This document shows, piece by piece, positions 15,301 to 25,612 of a DNA stretch of 64,000 bases. The stretch comes from Tubiluchus corallicola. Taxonomy: Eukaryota > Priapulida > Priapulimorpha > Priapulimorphida > Tubiluchidae. The notes beneath the pieces were generated by a model, which did no database searches, was not told the DNA's origin, and worked only from the letters and a program-made list of their open reading frames with translations. Every line of letters begins with the position of its first letter. The first letter of the stretch is position 1. Both the position numbers and the translations under genes were made by a program. The DNA lies in assembly GCA_030141605.1 (NCBI GenBank), contig JAQGDQ010000630.1:22501-86500 (forward strand), read 5' to 3'.

Positions 15301-16399
15301 TTCGTTACAATGCATATTAGTAATGTGTATCACACAGTCTGTGTAGTACAGTGACATTAAGTTACAATCGTCTTGTAACGGTTAATGGCATCCGATCTAG
15401 CAGAAAAAACTACCCGCACTATCTTTGGGATCGTGGCACGGACTTCAGCTGGATACACTCAATTAATCGCCCGGGCCGCACTTTCATTAGGTTGACAAAC
15501 CTCGTCGCAGGCCGCACAAATTCTCTCGGCGGGCCGCAATTTGCACACCCCTGATTTAAACTAAGTAACTGTTACATGTTACTTATGCAATGATATAATT
15601 ATGTTTTTATGATTTTTCAGGCAGCAGAAAAAGCAATACGGGCAGCGCAGCTGTGGGATGATGCAGTAGACTGTGAGTCACATGACCTGAATGATCTTGC
15701 AAGCAAGCTAGGGAACATGGAGCTGCGGCGCAGTGCCAGATTACTGCAGTCCCTTCTCGGAAGCACGGAGAAGATGTTGTATCCATCAAAACTCCAGTTT
15801 CCGAAGATTCCTGCAGAGATTTACGATAAAGGTTAGTTAACATTGCAATTTAGGTAATGCAACATAAGCTCTGTGTAACCGCCTTGCTTGCTCTGTCTTT
15901 CTCGTTCTCTTCCTATCTCTCTTCTGCTCTTCCTTCCCCATCTCTCTCTCTCTGTTTATCTCCCTCACTCACACTCTCTCTCCTCTTTCTCACCCTCTCT
16001 CTCCCTCCCTCTCTCTCACTCTCCCCTTGCCTCTCTTGCTCTCGCACTCTCTCTTTCTTTCTCTCCCAATCTCTCTCTCCCTTCCCCTTTCTCTCTTTCT
16101 TTGTCTCTCTGTCCCTCCCTCCCTCGCTCTCTCTCCCCTCTCTCTTTCTCTCTCTCCCTTCCCCTCTCTCCCACACAATCTTTCTCTGTTTCTCTCTTCC
16201 TCCCCCTCTTTCTCAATCTCTCTTTTTCTCTCTCTCTCTCTCTGTGTGTTACATTTGCTTTCTTTTTCATGCATCTGCCTACACGTGACTGTATATTTAT
16301 TTCTTGTGTCACATTCCTTTTTCAGAAAAAGCCAACAGGGCCGTGGATTACGCCGAACAGATCCTAAGTCAAGCCGAAGAATTTATAGAGAACACATGA
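3354..16399 (+). CDS. SACS: sacsin (C-terminal ~3,770 residues, 5' exons outside window)
   Basis: Sacsin is a giant co-chaperone-like protein linked to mitochondrial and intermediate-filament homeostasis. Coding exons seen: 3354-14386 (acceptor TTTTTAG, donor AG|GTAAAA), 15621-15831 and 16326-16399 (stop TGA). Phases agree and the joined frame gives about 3,771 residues. The human protein has 4,579, so about 800 N-terminal residues (ubiquitin-like domain and first ATPase repeat) should lie before the window. Counting from TTG 3374 as residue 1, there are two HSP90-like ATPase (SIRPT) modules with EIVQNADDAG near 720 and EMLQNADDAG near 1745. A J domain has its HPD motif at about 3526 (LNWHPDKNPD). 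A KR-rich linker follows, then a HEPN domain split over the last three exons. The 3374 codon is TTG inside the exon, not a start. The 11-kb exon parallels the giant SACS exon of vertebrates. Confidence 0.96.
14593..14722. repeat. 67-bp tandem duplication in sacsin intron
   Basis: Two copies begin at 14593 and 14660 with AATTTAAAATGTTTGCGCC and are practically identical. They lie in the intron between the large sacsin exon and the next one, about 200 bp past the donor. Confidence 0.9.
15070..15553 (+). mobile_element. hAT MITE, family A, copy 1
   Basis: A 484-bp element with terminal inverted repeats CAGGGGTGTGCAAATT and AATTTGCACACCCCTG. It is flanked by a perfect 8-bp duplication ATTTAAAC (15062-15069 and 15554-15561). 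There is no transposase. It lies inside a sacsin intron and ends 67 bp before the 15621 exon. Five relatives occur in the window. Confidence 0.95.
15621..15831 (+). CDS. SACS: sacsin penultimate coding exon (HEPN domain)
   Basis: Acceptor GATTTTTCAG, donor G|GTTAGT. It starts in phase 0 right after the codon ending the 11-kb exon, and ends one base into a codon that the next exon completes. The peptide begins AAEKAIRAAQLWDDA and carries on the helical HEPN domain begun at the end of the large exon. HEPN domains in sacsin dimerise and bind nucleotides (family knowledge). Confidence 0.92.
15886..16250. repeat. (CT)-rich polypyrimidine tract
   Basis: About 365 bp of TCTC/CCCT-rich simple sequence on the + strand, in the last sacsin intron and ending about 75 bp before the final acceptor. 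Its serine/leucine-rich or arginine/glutamate-rich translations are artefacts of the repeat. Confidence 0.95.
16326..16399 (+). CDS. SACS: sacsin last coding exon
   Basis: Acceptor CTTTTTTCAG. The first two bases finish a GAA codon, then 23 codons encode KANRAVDYAEQILSQAEEF and a short tail, ending in TGA at 16397-16399. This closes the HEPN domain. A possible poly(A) signal AATAAA at 18055 would give a long 3' UTR, which is an inference. Confidence 0.9.
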
Positions 16400-17449
16400 T
16401 TGTTTAACTTCGAGTCAGTTGCTCGTCAGTGATTGGTCGCTGGCAAATTTCATAACGTTGAAGCGGGGTAACATTGTCAGCGGTTCAAAATGCAATGATG
16501 AAGATAAAGTAGGGAGTCTATGCGGTGGGTCAGCAGCCTATCTAATAGATTGCTGCTCTGTAATTGCTAATAGATGATGTGTTAAATCAAAAATTTTATG
16601 GTGCTACAGTAAAACAAACAAAATACTATAAAAATAGAAGAGGTACACACCTAATTTTAATTTCGTAAAGGTTAATTATAATAATACACAATGGTTTAAA
16701 GCCAGAAAAGCAAGAAAAAACCTATTCTGAAAGTAAATTATGCATTAGTCTATAAAGTGCAGCAACGCGCCAGTGAAGTTGGCAGAGCATTATGTGTTGC
16801 TTGCAACCCAGAAGCGTCCACGAGTCGGCATAGTTAAAACTACGTTATGATGCTTCAAAGTAGAATGTACCAAAAATTTGTCATTTTTTTTATATAAAAA
16901 CAAACGCCAAATGTATTGGATGCTGTAGAATCAAATTATCAAGAAAATGTTCACAAAGTACTAAAAATCTAATTTAATAACCCCGTACCCACTTTTCTGG
17001 CTAGAAACCTGTACTGCAATTGTAAAAAATTGTATTTTCAAACTCCAGTAGTAACTCGTAGAAGCAGTCATTTTGCTTCTGGTTTTTTCCTGTTGTCAAG
17101 CCCAGATCTTCGTCAGGGAGAGTCATCTAGTAGCCTTAAACATAACTTCAACGTGTTCTTGTAAAGTCCACAGCAACCAATATTTGTGCGGTTGCTAAGT
17201 GTTTTGTAGAGACGCGACAAAAAACAATGGCTAACTTTAACAGTGATTTTCTGAAGATTATGTTTTTCAGTGTGCAGCCTGCACCTCAACTTCAATGTGG
17301 ATTATCTCAGCTTGGAAATAACATAGAGTGATGAACTTGGTATCAAAATGATCCTCATGAAATGGTTATTCAGGGAAAGTGAATAACTTAAAAGCTTAAT
17401 TGCCGACTCTTGAACGATTTTGCTGCGCAAGCACACATATTACAATAGC
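16400..17449. other. sacsin 3' flank / probable 3' UTR
   Basis: No gene or recognised repeat. AT-rich single-copy-looking sequence between the sacsin stop and the start of the segmental duplication. It may be 3' UTR. Confidence 0.5.
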
Positions 17450-20357
17450 TTTAGAACAACAGCTGCTCATAGTCACTCGATTTTTTGAGATTTCAAACAA
17501 GTTTCTACCACCACACATTTGCCATTGTTGTCATTATTATGAAAGTTTACCCTTAACTAGTGTAGATACTTGTTCATGCCAATGCCAGTCTCTGTGTGCC
17601 TCATGAGTTTTATAGATTCTGTGTAAAGTATTAAGATGTTACTGGAATTTGCATTATGCATTGCTGATTTTTTTCTGATATAATTGACGTTGTACTGTGA
17701 AAAATGTACATAGTGTATCATACCTGATCAATAATTTTTAAAAAACTATGTATATAAGTATTAGTAATACTATAATTAAGCAACTTATTAATAATTATGC
17801 AGTACATGTCTGTCTCACGCTGGGTGCTACTTCTTAGTATAATTATCTAATGTATAACTAATAAGCCAGTGCATATGGTATAAATTATTTAATGTTTTAT
17901 AATAAGTTATTAATAGATTTTTCAGCTGTAAGCATTTTTTTGTGTGTATATTATTTTTTTATTTCATTTTCGAACCGATTTGTGAGCATCATGTTGTACA
18001 GTAGAATTGATTAATGATCAGCATTCTTATTATTGTTTGACAGGAAAGAGAAGCAATAAATATGACTCATTTTCTGTCTCATTGTCTTGTTGGTGTTTTA
18101 TGTTGATGTACCTGGATTTCTATCTAGTAGAAATAACGAAATACACTACACCATTATGCGTGTTGCCGAACTACTTTATTTACAATGCGTTCTGATGCAT
18201 TAATACATAACATCTCCTTTCTTTTGAACAAAAAAACAAAAGTAAACAATAACATGGCATTGTTAACAACAATAGTAAGCAACCTAGTAATAATAATTAC
18301 TAGTAATAGTAATGTAGTTTCTGCACACAAATTTCAACTTTTTTTGACTATTGGAACCTTTACAAAAGTCAAATTGAACGTTGAACTTTAAATTACAAAA
18401 TGACTTTCATTACAGTTAAAAATGAATTAAGTTCTAGAAACCAAAAGTAATAGAAACTTTTTTGCGCTTAGCACAAAACATTTTAAGTTAACTAATTATA
18501 ATGCAGGGAAGTAAACTTTTTATTTTTACAACTACTTAACATAGTCAATAAGAGTACTAGGAGGCTTTGAGAGTCTTCCAGACCTGGTAAATGTTTTATG
18601 TTGATCTACCGGGATTTCTAACTAGTAGACTACTACATTTTCGAACCGATTTGTGAGCATCATGTTGTACAGTAGAATTGATTAATGATCAGCATTCTTA
18701 TTATTGTTTGACAGGAAAGAGAAGTAATAAATATGACTCATTTTCTGTCTCATTGTCTTGTTGGTGTTTTATGTTGATGTACCTGGATTTCTAACTAGTA
18801 GAAATAACGATATACACTACACCATTATGCCTATTGCCGAACTACTTTATTTACAATGCGTTCTGACGCATTAATACATAGCAGTTGAAATCGGTCTTTC
18901 TTCAGAGCGTGTTATTTCAACCGAGTTTAGTTCAGTAACTTTTTAGCACTCGCGATGAACAGGGCAGAAGAGAACAGAACAGGCAAGACCGGATAGGATG
19001 TGACAGAACTGGTAGGATAAGAAAGAACTGAGACAGGTCGTGGCGGGGCTGAACAAAACACGGAAAGGTAGGAAGAGAACCGTACCAGATAATCAAGACC
19101 GGGAGGGTCACTCAGGACTGCCTTTTTCTGCATTGGTTGTGCCTGTCCAGACCTATAATACGTGTTCTGTACATTCCTGCCTATCCCATCTTGCTATTTC
19201 CTGCCCTGTCCTGTTCCAGCTGTCATCTTTTGGTCTTACCCTGCCTGAAAACTATTAAACTAAACCTGATTGGCAGATCAGGAGAGGACAGGACAAAACA
19301 GGAAAGGGAAGAAAAAACCGATTCTTACCCAGATTCTTTTCATAACCAGGTTTTTTTCTACACAATTGTAGACTAAATAATTGGCATACGTGGCTTAAAA
19401 CATGTCACCTTCTGCAAAGCTTCGTCTCTGCATGTGCAACATTCCTTCATATAACAACTCTGTGAAAGACTACTTCATGATGCCCAAAGTCAAAAAATTC
19501 ATGTTTGAGTAGCTTTATTACGCTTTATATCATGGCTCTACTACTCTTGACAAATAAATGGTTTAACTGAGACAAACAACAACAACTTTCTTAGGCAAGA
19601 ACAGACTGCCAACTCGCCAGGTAAACTAGCTCTGTCAGTAGAGCATGACAGAGAGAAGCCAAGTCAAGACATACATACGAATGCAGTTAAAGGACAGTAT
19701 AGGGGGGTTTACAGAATGAGAGAACACTGAAGTAATAAAATAACCTGAAATCCTTCACAACTACACATAAGCTTTACTGCTGTTCCTAAACTAGAATAAT
19801 ATTCAGAAAATAAAGTTACAAATGTTAGTTGTTAAACTCAGTATGTATTTGGCTGATTAACACCGGGAATGAGCTTCTTGGTTCGTGTTTTCAGTTCATG
19901 TGCAGCCACCTATGAATGATCTGAGGAACTTGTGCTAACGAAAGAATAAACATTAAAGTCCTACTGGGTTTATCTTCACAAAACCAATGTGTCTTTGGAA
20001 TTTTGGTTCTGCCGTCTACCGCCAGACAGAACAATGGCGTAAAATTAATCAACAACTGTTTTAGGGTGTTATTATTGTAATATATGGAAGCTCAATTTAG
20101 CTTCGTGAAACCTAAAATTTCTCACGTTTTATTAAGTCAAATCAACAGCAGAACCTGGGCCCACTTTCACAAACAAAGATGTCTTTAGCTTGCAGCTGTC
20201 TGAAAACTACCCATCAGATAAAATTTGCAGAACTCGATGCTACCAAAAAGGCAGAAGTCCCAGTGGAGTGCAAATCTTTTTTCAGATTTTCTAATTTAGT
20301 GTTTTTTACTAAATTATACGGTTGTTATATGGAGCATTTATATGGTTGTTATACATA

Positions 20358-20477
20358 GTCTACAGCCATATCACGTTGAAAATGCTGGTTCTCATCTGAT
20401 CACCGAAGTTAAGCAACGGAGAGTCTGGTTAGTACTTGGATGGGTGACTGCCTAGGAATACCAGGTGCTGTAAGGTT
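20358..20477 (+). pseudogene. 5S rRNA-like sequence, copy 1
   Basis: 120 nt colinear with animal 5S rRNA: starts GTCTACAGCCATATCACG, contains ATCACCGAAGTTAAGCAAC and TTAGTACTTGGATGGGTGAC, ends GGTGCTGTAAGGTT. The internal control region is well kept. No T-run follows; the first TTTT is at 20935, about 460 nt beyond. A stand-alone 5S gene should have a T-run at its end, so this is better read as the head of a retroposon-like repeat or a 5S pseudogene. Confidence 0.8.
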
Positions 20478-20938
20478 GCGGGATGCCCACACTGTATCTT
20501 GACACTAGGCGAAGGAGCTGCACAAACAGCCAACAGCTAGCGGTCAAGTGACCCAGCGGCCATGTGTAGAGGAGTAAACCTTCCAAATCAGGAGTGGAGC
20601 CCCGAAGGCGGACCAGTCCAGCATGCTCATTGACTCCGGCAGCTCCTGCAGCCAACCTGGTGCCAAACGTATCGCCCCGCTTTCCTTTGGACTACACCAG
20701 GGAGGAAGAGAGGGGATCCTGTTGTCTGGGCAACTCAGGATCTCCACACACCTTTCCCAGGCGCCCTAGAGACTCCAGTGGTTCAAGGATCAGATTGCTC
20801 AGCCACAGTCGACAGCTCCATCAATGTGATCAATAACTGACTCTCTTGGCACACACTCCATTGTCTTCTGAGACAGAAGGATGCCAACAATATACACAGT
20901 AAGGTTTAAAATTAATGCCAGCATATCATTTCACTTTT
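20478..20938 (+). mobile_element. GC-rich body fused to the 5S head (SINE3-like?), copy 1
   Basis: Directly after the 5S-like head comes about 400 bp of much more GC-rich sequence (from GATGCCCACACTGTATC through AACTGACTCTCTTGG), then AT-rich tail sequence with TTTT at 20935. A 5S-derived Pol III head followed by an unrelated body is the layout of SINE3-type elements. I see no clear LINE-type 3' tail or target-site duplication, so the class is inferred. An 80-codon open frame here has no recognisable domain. Confidence 0.45.
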
Positions 20939-22313
20939 AAGCAGTGTGTAGTTGATGAGCCTAATTGTAATGCTAGGTTATTAGGCTTATGTATGAGTAT
21001 AGCTGCCATTTTATGTGTGGGCTTGGCTGTCAATGAGGCTGCAAAAGGTTGTTAAAATGCTTTAGAACAACAGCTGCTCATAGTCACTCGATTTTTTGAG
21101 ATTTCAAACAAGTTTCTACCACCACACATTTGCCATTGTTGTCATTATTATGAAAGTTTACCCTTAACTAGTGTAGATACTTGTTCATGCCAATGCCAGT
21201 CTCTGTGTGCCTCATGAGTTTTATAGATTCTGTGTAAAGTATTAAGATGTTACTGGAATTTGCATTATGCATTGCTGATTTTTTTCTGATATAATTGACG
21301 TTGTACTGTGAAAAATGTACATAGTGTATCATACCTGATCAATAATTTTTAAAAAACTATGTATTTAAGTATTAGTAATACACTATAATTAAGCAACTTA
21401 TTAATAATTATGCAGTACATGTCTGTCTCACGCTGGGTGCTACTTCTTAGTATAATTATCTAATGTATAACTAATAAGCCAGTGCATATGGTATAAATTA
21501 TTTAATGTTTTATAATAAGTTATTAATAGATTTTTCAGCTGTAAGCATTTTTTTGTGTGTATATTATTTTTTTATTTCATTTTCGAACCGATTTGTGAGC
21601 ATCATGTTGTACAGTAGAATTGATTAATGATCAGCATTCTTATTATTGTTTGACAGGAAAGAGAAGTAATAAATATGACTCATTTTCTGTCTCATTGTCT
21701 TGTTGGTGTTTTATGTTGATGTACCTGGATTTCTATCTAGTAGAAATAACGAAATACACTACACCATTATGCGTGTTGCCGAACTACTTTATTTACAATG
21801 CGTTCTGATGCATTAATACATAACATCTCCTTTCTTTTGAACAAAAAAACAAAAGTAAACAATAACATGGCATTGTTAACAACAATAGTAAGCAACCTAG
21901 TAATAATAATTACTAGTAATAGTAATGTAGTTTCTGCACACAAATTTCAACTTTTTTTGACTATTGGAACCTTTACAAAAGTCAAATTGAACGTTGAACT
22001 TTAAATTACAAAATGACTTTCATTACAGTTAAAAATGAATTAAGTTCTAGAAACCAAAAGTAATAGAAACTTTTTTGCGCTTAGCACAAAGCATTTTAAG
22101 TTAACTAATTATAATGCAGGGAAGTAAACTTTTTATTTTTACAACTACTTAACATAGTCAATAAGAGTACTAGGAGGCTTTGAGAGTCTTCCAGACCTGG
22201 TAAATGTTTTATGTTGATCTACCGGGATTTCTAACTAGTAGAAATAACGATATACACTACACCATTATGCCTATTGCCGAACTACTTTATTTACAATGCG
22301 TTCTGACGCATTA

Positions 22314-23207
22314 TAGTAATATATAGTATAGTAATTTTATTTTCCTCCATATACAATAATTTGACAATAAAATACACAAAAATACAAACAAACATAGGAG
22401 AAAGGGTGGCGAAAAACCAAAGGTTATCGAGTCAACCACCCTTCTCAAAGGACAGTAAACAAAAGGACGCTAAGGACAGTAGACACAGCTATATTAAAAA
22501 ATACATAAACGTGCAGAAATACAAAAAACAAAAATACAACAGCAAAAGACAAAAATCAAAAACCATGTCAAATTTACGAACTACTAAGCAAAATACCTTA
22601 CAATTGTTTCTGATAAATACATCTAATAAATACACAAACGTACAGGAATACAAAAACAAAAATACAACAGCGAAAAAGTGAGTTTGCACCTCATAAAAAT
22701 GTTTTTAAGCAAAAGTTACCATAAGAATGTACATCTAACAGACAAAAAAACTGATTTATTTGTAAGCTTCAAGAAGTGCCTTAGCGTACTGTTTTTTTAG
22801 CGAATGCAGAGGTAAAGAAGTTATATGAGCAGGTAGAGAGTTCCATAATACTGATCCCTGATATTTTAACGACGTTTGACCCTTAGATGTATTAAATCGT
22901 TCGATAAAGAAAGAACTGTTAGTAGAAAACCTAGTGTTGTAACTGTGAATATCGGATGCTGGCGTATAGTAATTTAGAAACAATTCTGGTAGTAAGTTAT
23001 TCTTAAATTTGTATACAAATTTTGCAAGCTCGGATTTGTAGATATCATTCAGTTTTAAGAGGCCCAATTTAATGTAGGATGGCGTTGCATGTTCCCGTCT
23101 ACCAGAAAATGTCATCAGCTTAACTATAATGTTTTGATGAGTTTGTATCGGTTTTAAAGTATTTGAAGATGCAGTGCCCCAGGAAAGAATCCCATAGTGA
23201 AGATAAG
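22314..23207 (-). mobile_element. non-LTR retrotransposon 3' fragment
   Basis: Present only in duplication copy 2, so inserted or retained after the duplication. The minus strand encodes a 150-residue C-terminal reverse-transcriptase tail (22756-23214) with HYGILSWGTA, KLGLLKLNDIYKSELAKF, HSYNTRFS and YQGSVLWNSLP. These are typical of CR1/L2/jockey-group LINEs. It is 5' truncated. The 3' side holds a hairpin (22394-22435 region) whose arms GGGTGG/CCACCC recur at 56424-56463. No clean target-site duplication is visible. Confidence 0.8.
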
Positions 23208-24721
23208 AATACATAGCAGTTGAAATCGGTCTTTCTTCAGAGCGTGTTATTTCAACCGAGTTTAGTTCAGTAACTTTTTAGCACTCGCGATGAACAAGGC
23301 AGAAGAGAACAGAACAGGCAAGACCGGATAGGATGTGACAGAACTGGTAGGATAAGAAAGAACTGAGACAGGTCGTGGCGGGGCTGAACAAAACACGGAA
23401 AGGGAGGAAGAGAACCGTACCAGATAATCAAGACCAGGAGGGTCACTCAGGACTGCACGACACTTGGCAGGAGAGGACAGGACAGAATTAGATTGGATCT
23501 GCCTTTTTCTGCATTGGTTGTGCCTGTCCAGACCTATAATACGTGTTCTGTACATTCCTGCCTATCCCATCTTGCTATTTCCTGCCCTGTCCTGTTCCAG
23601 CTGTCATCTTTTGGTCTTACCCTGCCTGAAAACTATTAAACTAAACCTGCTTGGCAGATCAGGAGAGGACAGGACAAAACAGGAAAGGGAAGAAAAAACC
23701 GATTCTTACCCAGATTCTTTTCATAACTAGGTTTGACTAAATAATTGGCATACGTGGCTTAAAACATGTCACTTTCTGCAAAGCTCCATCTCTGCATGTG
23801 CAACGTTCATGCATATAACAACTCTGTGAAAGACTACTTCATGATGCCCAAAGTCAAAAAATTCATGTTTGAGTAGCTTTATTACGCTTTATATCATGGC
23901 TCTACTACTCTTGACAAATAAATGGTTTAACTGAGACAAATAACAACAACTTTCTTAGGCAAGAACAGACTGCCAACTCGCCAGGTAAACTAGCTCTGTC
24001 AGTAGAGCATGACAGAGAGAAGCCAAGTCAAGACATACATACGAATGCAGTTAAAGGACAGTATAGGGGGGTTTACAGAATGAGAGAACACTGAAGTAAT
24101 AAAATAACCTGAAATCCTTCACAACTACACATAAGCTTTACTGCTGTTCCTAAACTAGAATAATATTCAGAAAATAAAGTTACAAATGTTAGTTGTTAAA
24201 CTCAGTATGTATTTGGCTGATTAACACCGGAAATGAGCTTCTTGGTTCGTGTTTTCAGTTCATGTGCAGCCACCTATGAATGATCTGAGGAACTTGTGCT
24301 AACGAAAGAATAAACATTAAAGTCCTACTGGGTTTATCTTCACAAAACCAATGTGTCTTTGGAATTTTGGTTCTGCCGTCTACCGCCAGACAGAACAATG
24401 GCGTAAAATTAATCAACAACTGTTTTAGGGTGTTATTATTGTAATATATGGAAGCTCAATTTAGCTTCGTGAAACCTAAAATTTCTCACGTTTTATTAAG
24501 TCAAATCAACAGCAGAACCTGGGCCCACTTTCACAAACAAAGATGTCTTTAGCTTGCAGCTGTCTGAAAACTACCCATCAGATAAAATTTGCAGAACTCG
24601 ATGCTACCAAAAAGGCAGAAGTCCCAGTGGAGTGCAAATCTTTTTTCAGATTTTCTAATTTAGTGTTTTTTACTAAATTATACGGTTGTTATATGGAGCA
24701 TTTATATGGTTGTTATACATA

Positions 24722-24841
24722 GTCTACAGCCATATCACGTTGAAAATGCTGGTTCTCATCTGATCACCGAAGTTAAGCAACGGAGAGTCTGGTTAGTACT
24801 TGGATGGGTGACTGCCTAGGAATACCAGGTGCTGTAAGCTT
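24722..24841 (+). pseudogene. 5S rRNA-like sequence, copy 2
   Basis: The same 120-nt 5S-like segment inside duplication copy 2, differing from copy 1 by about one base (end GTAAGCTT rather than GTAAGGTT). There is again no nearby T-run; the first TTTT is at 25299. It arose by the segmental duplication, not by an independent insertion. Confidence 0.8.
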
Positions 24842-25302
24842 GCGGGATGCCCACACTGTATCTTGACACTAGGCGAAGGAGCTGCACAAACAGCCAACAG
24901 CTAGAGGTCAAGTGACCCAGCGGCCATGTGTAGAGGAGTAAACCTTCCAAATCAGGAGTGGAGCCCCGAAGGCGGACCAGTCCAGCATGCTCATTGACTC
25001 CGGCAGCTCCTGCAGCCAACCTGGTGCCAAACGTATCGCCCCGCTTTCCTTTGGACTACACCAGGGAGGAAGAGAGGGGATCCTGTTGTCTGGGCAACTC
25101 AGGATCTCCACACACCTTTCCCAGGCGCCCTAGAGACTCCAGTGGTTCAAGGATCAGATTGCTCAGCCACAGTCGACAGCTCCATCAATGTGATCAATAA
25201 CTGACTCTCTTGGCACACACTCCATTGTCTTCTGAGACAGAAGGATGCCAACAATATACACAGTAAGGTTTAAAATTAATGCCAGCATATCATTTCACTT
25301 TT
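24842..25302 (+). mobile_element. GC-rich body fused to the 5S head, copy 2
   Basis: Copy of 20478-20938 by segmental duplication with a few substitutions (CAGCTAGAGG in place of CAGCTAGCGG). Class inferred as for copy 1. Confidence 0.45.
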
Positions 25303-25514
25303 AAGCAGTGTGTAGTTGATGAGCCTAATTGTAATGCTAGGTTATTAGGCTTATGTATGAGTATAGCTGCCATTTTATGTGTGGGCTTGGCTGTCAATGA
25401 GGCTACAAAAGGTTGTTAAAATGCCATAAGCACTTGGCAGTTTTCTTTTTTGACATAAGTGAAAAATCTAGCGAATTTTTAGTACACCCAACTTTTTTTT
25501 GGTCTTGAGAGGAA

Positions 25515-25612
25515 CAGCTAAATGGGTAACTGCGAAAGCTTGAAAGCCAAAGTTAAGCTATGCTCATTCTAGTTGTTAAATGGATAGGTGACCACTTGGT
25601 GCTTTTGGGGGA
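25515..25612 (+). pseudogene. degenerate 5S rRNA-like relic
   Basis: Lies about 90 bp beyond the duplication. It retains AAGTTAAGC, TAAATGGATAGGTGACC and TTGGTGC in the order and spacing of the 5S internal control region, with many substitutions and a short deletion. An old, independent 5S-derived copy. Confidence 0.5.

Larger units (their letters stand above)
17450..21060. repeat. segmental tandem duplication, copy 1 (3.6 kb)
   Basis: The unit starts at TTTAGAACAACAGCTG (17450) and ends at GTTAAAATGC (21060), where copy 2 begins at once. The two copies are almost identical by eye. The junctions share only GC. Copy 1 has an internal sub-duplication (about 17966-18210 and 18637-18880: TTCGAACCGATTTGTGAGC to the ATGCATTAATACATA-type end). 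It also holds purine-rich GGACAGGACA-type sequence at 18950-19330 and a 5S rRNA-like segment. The small open frames repeat in both copies but have no domain, so I do not call genes. Confidence 0.93.
21061..25424. repeat. segmental tandem duplication, copy 2 (4.4 kb)
   Basis: Second copy of the 17450-21060 unit, ending at GTTAAAATGC (25424), after which the flank CATAAGCACTTGG is unique. It differs from copy 1 in two large ways. About 173 bp between two ATTTCTAACTAGTAG words is missing (present in copy 1 at 18628-18800). About 0.9 kb of LINE sequence is inserted at 22314-23207. Elsewhere the copies differ by scattered single bases and short indels. Confidence 0.93.

Noticed and set aside
15351-15554. 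Recurrent peptide (about 65-95 codons) found in several hAT family A copies
   Set aside because: The frame is shared because the MITE copies are similar; it is not a transposase, and it breaks or shifts between copies.
15857-16407. Serine/leucine-rich and arginine/glutamate-rich frames up to 159 codons
   Set aside because: Products of the (CT)n tract on either strand; the real coding part here is only the sacsin exon at 16326-16399.
20358-20477. Functional 5S rRNA gene
   Set aside because: No T-run terminator follows, several conserved positions are changed, and it is joined to a foreign GC-rich body.
18007-22004. Pairs of identical 60-70-codon frames in both duplication copies
   Set aside because: Identity comes from the recent duplication, not from selection; no domain, and similar-length frames occur by chance in this AT-rich DNA.
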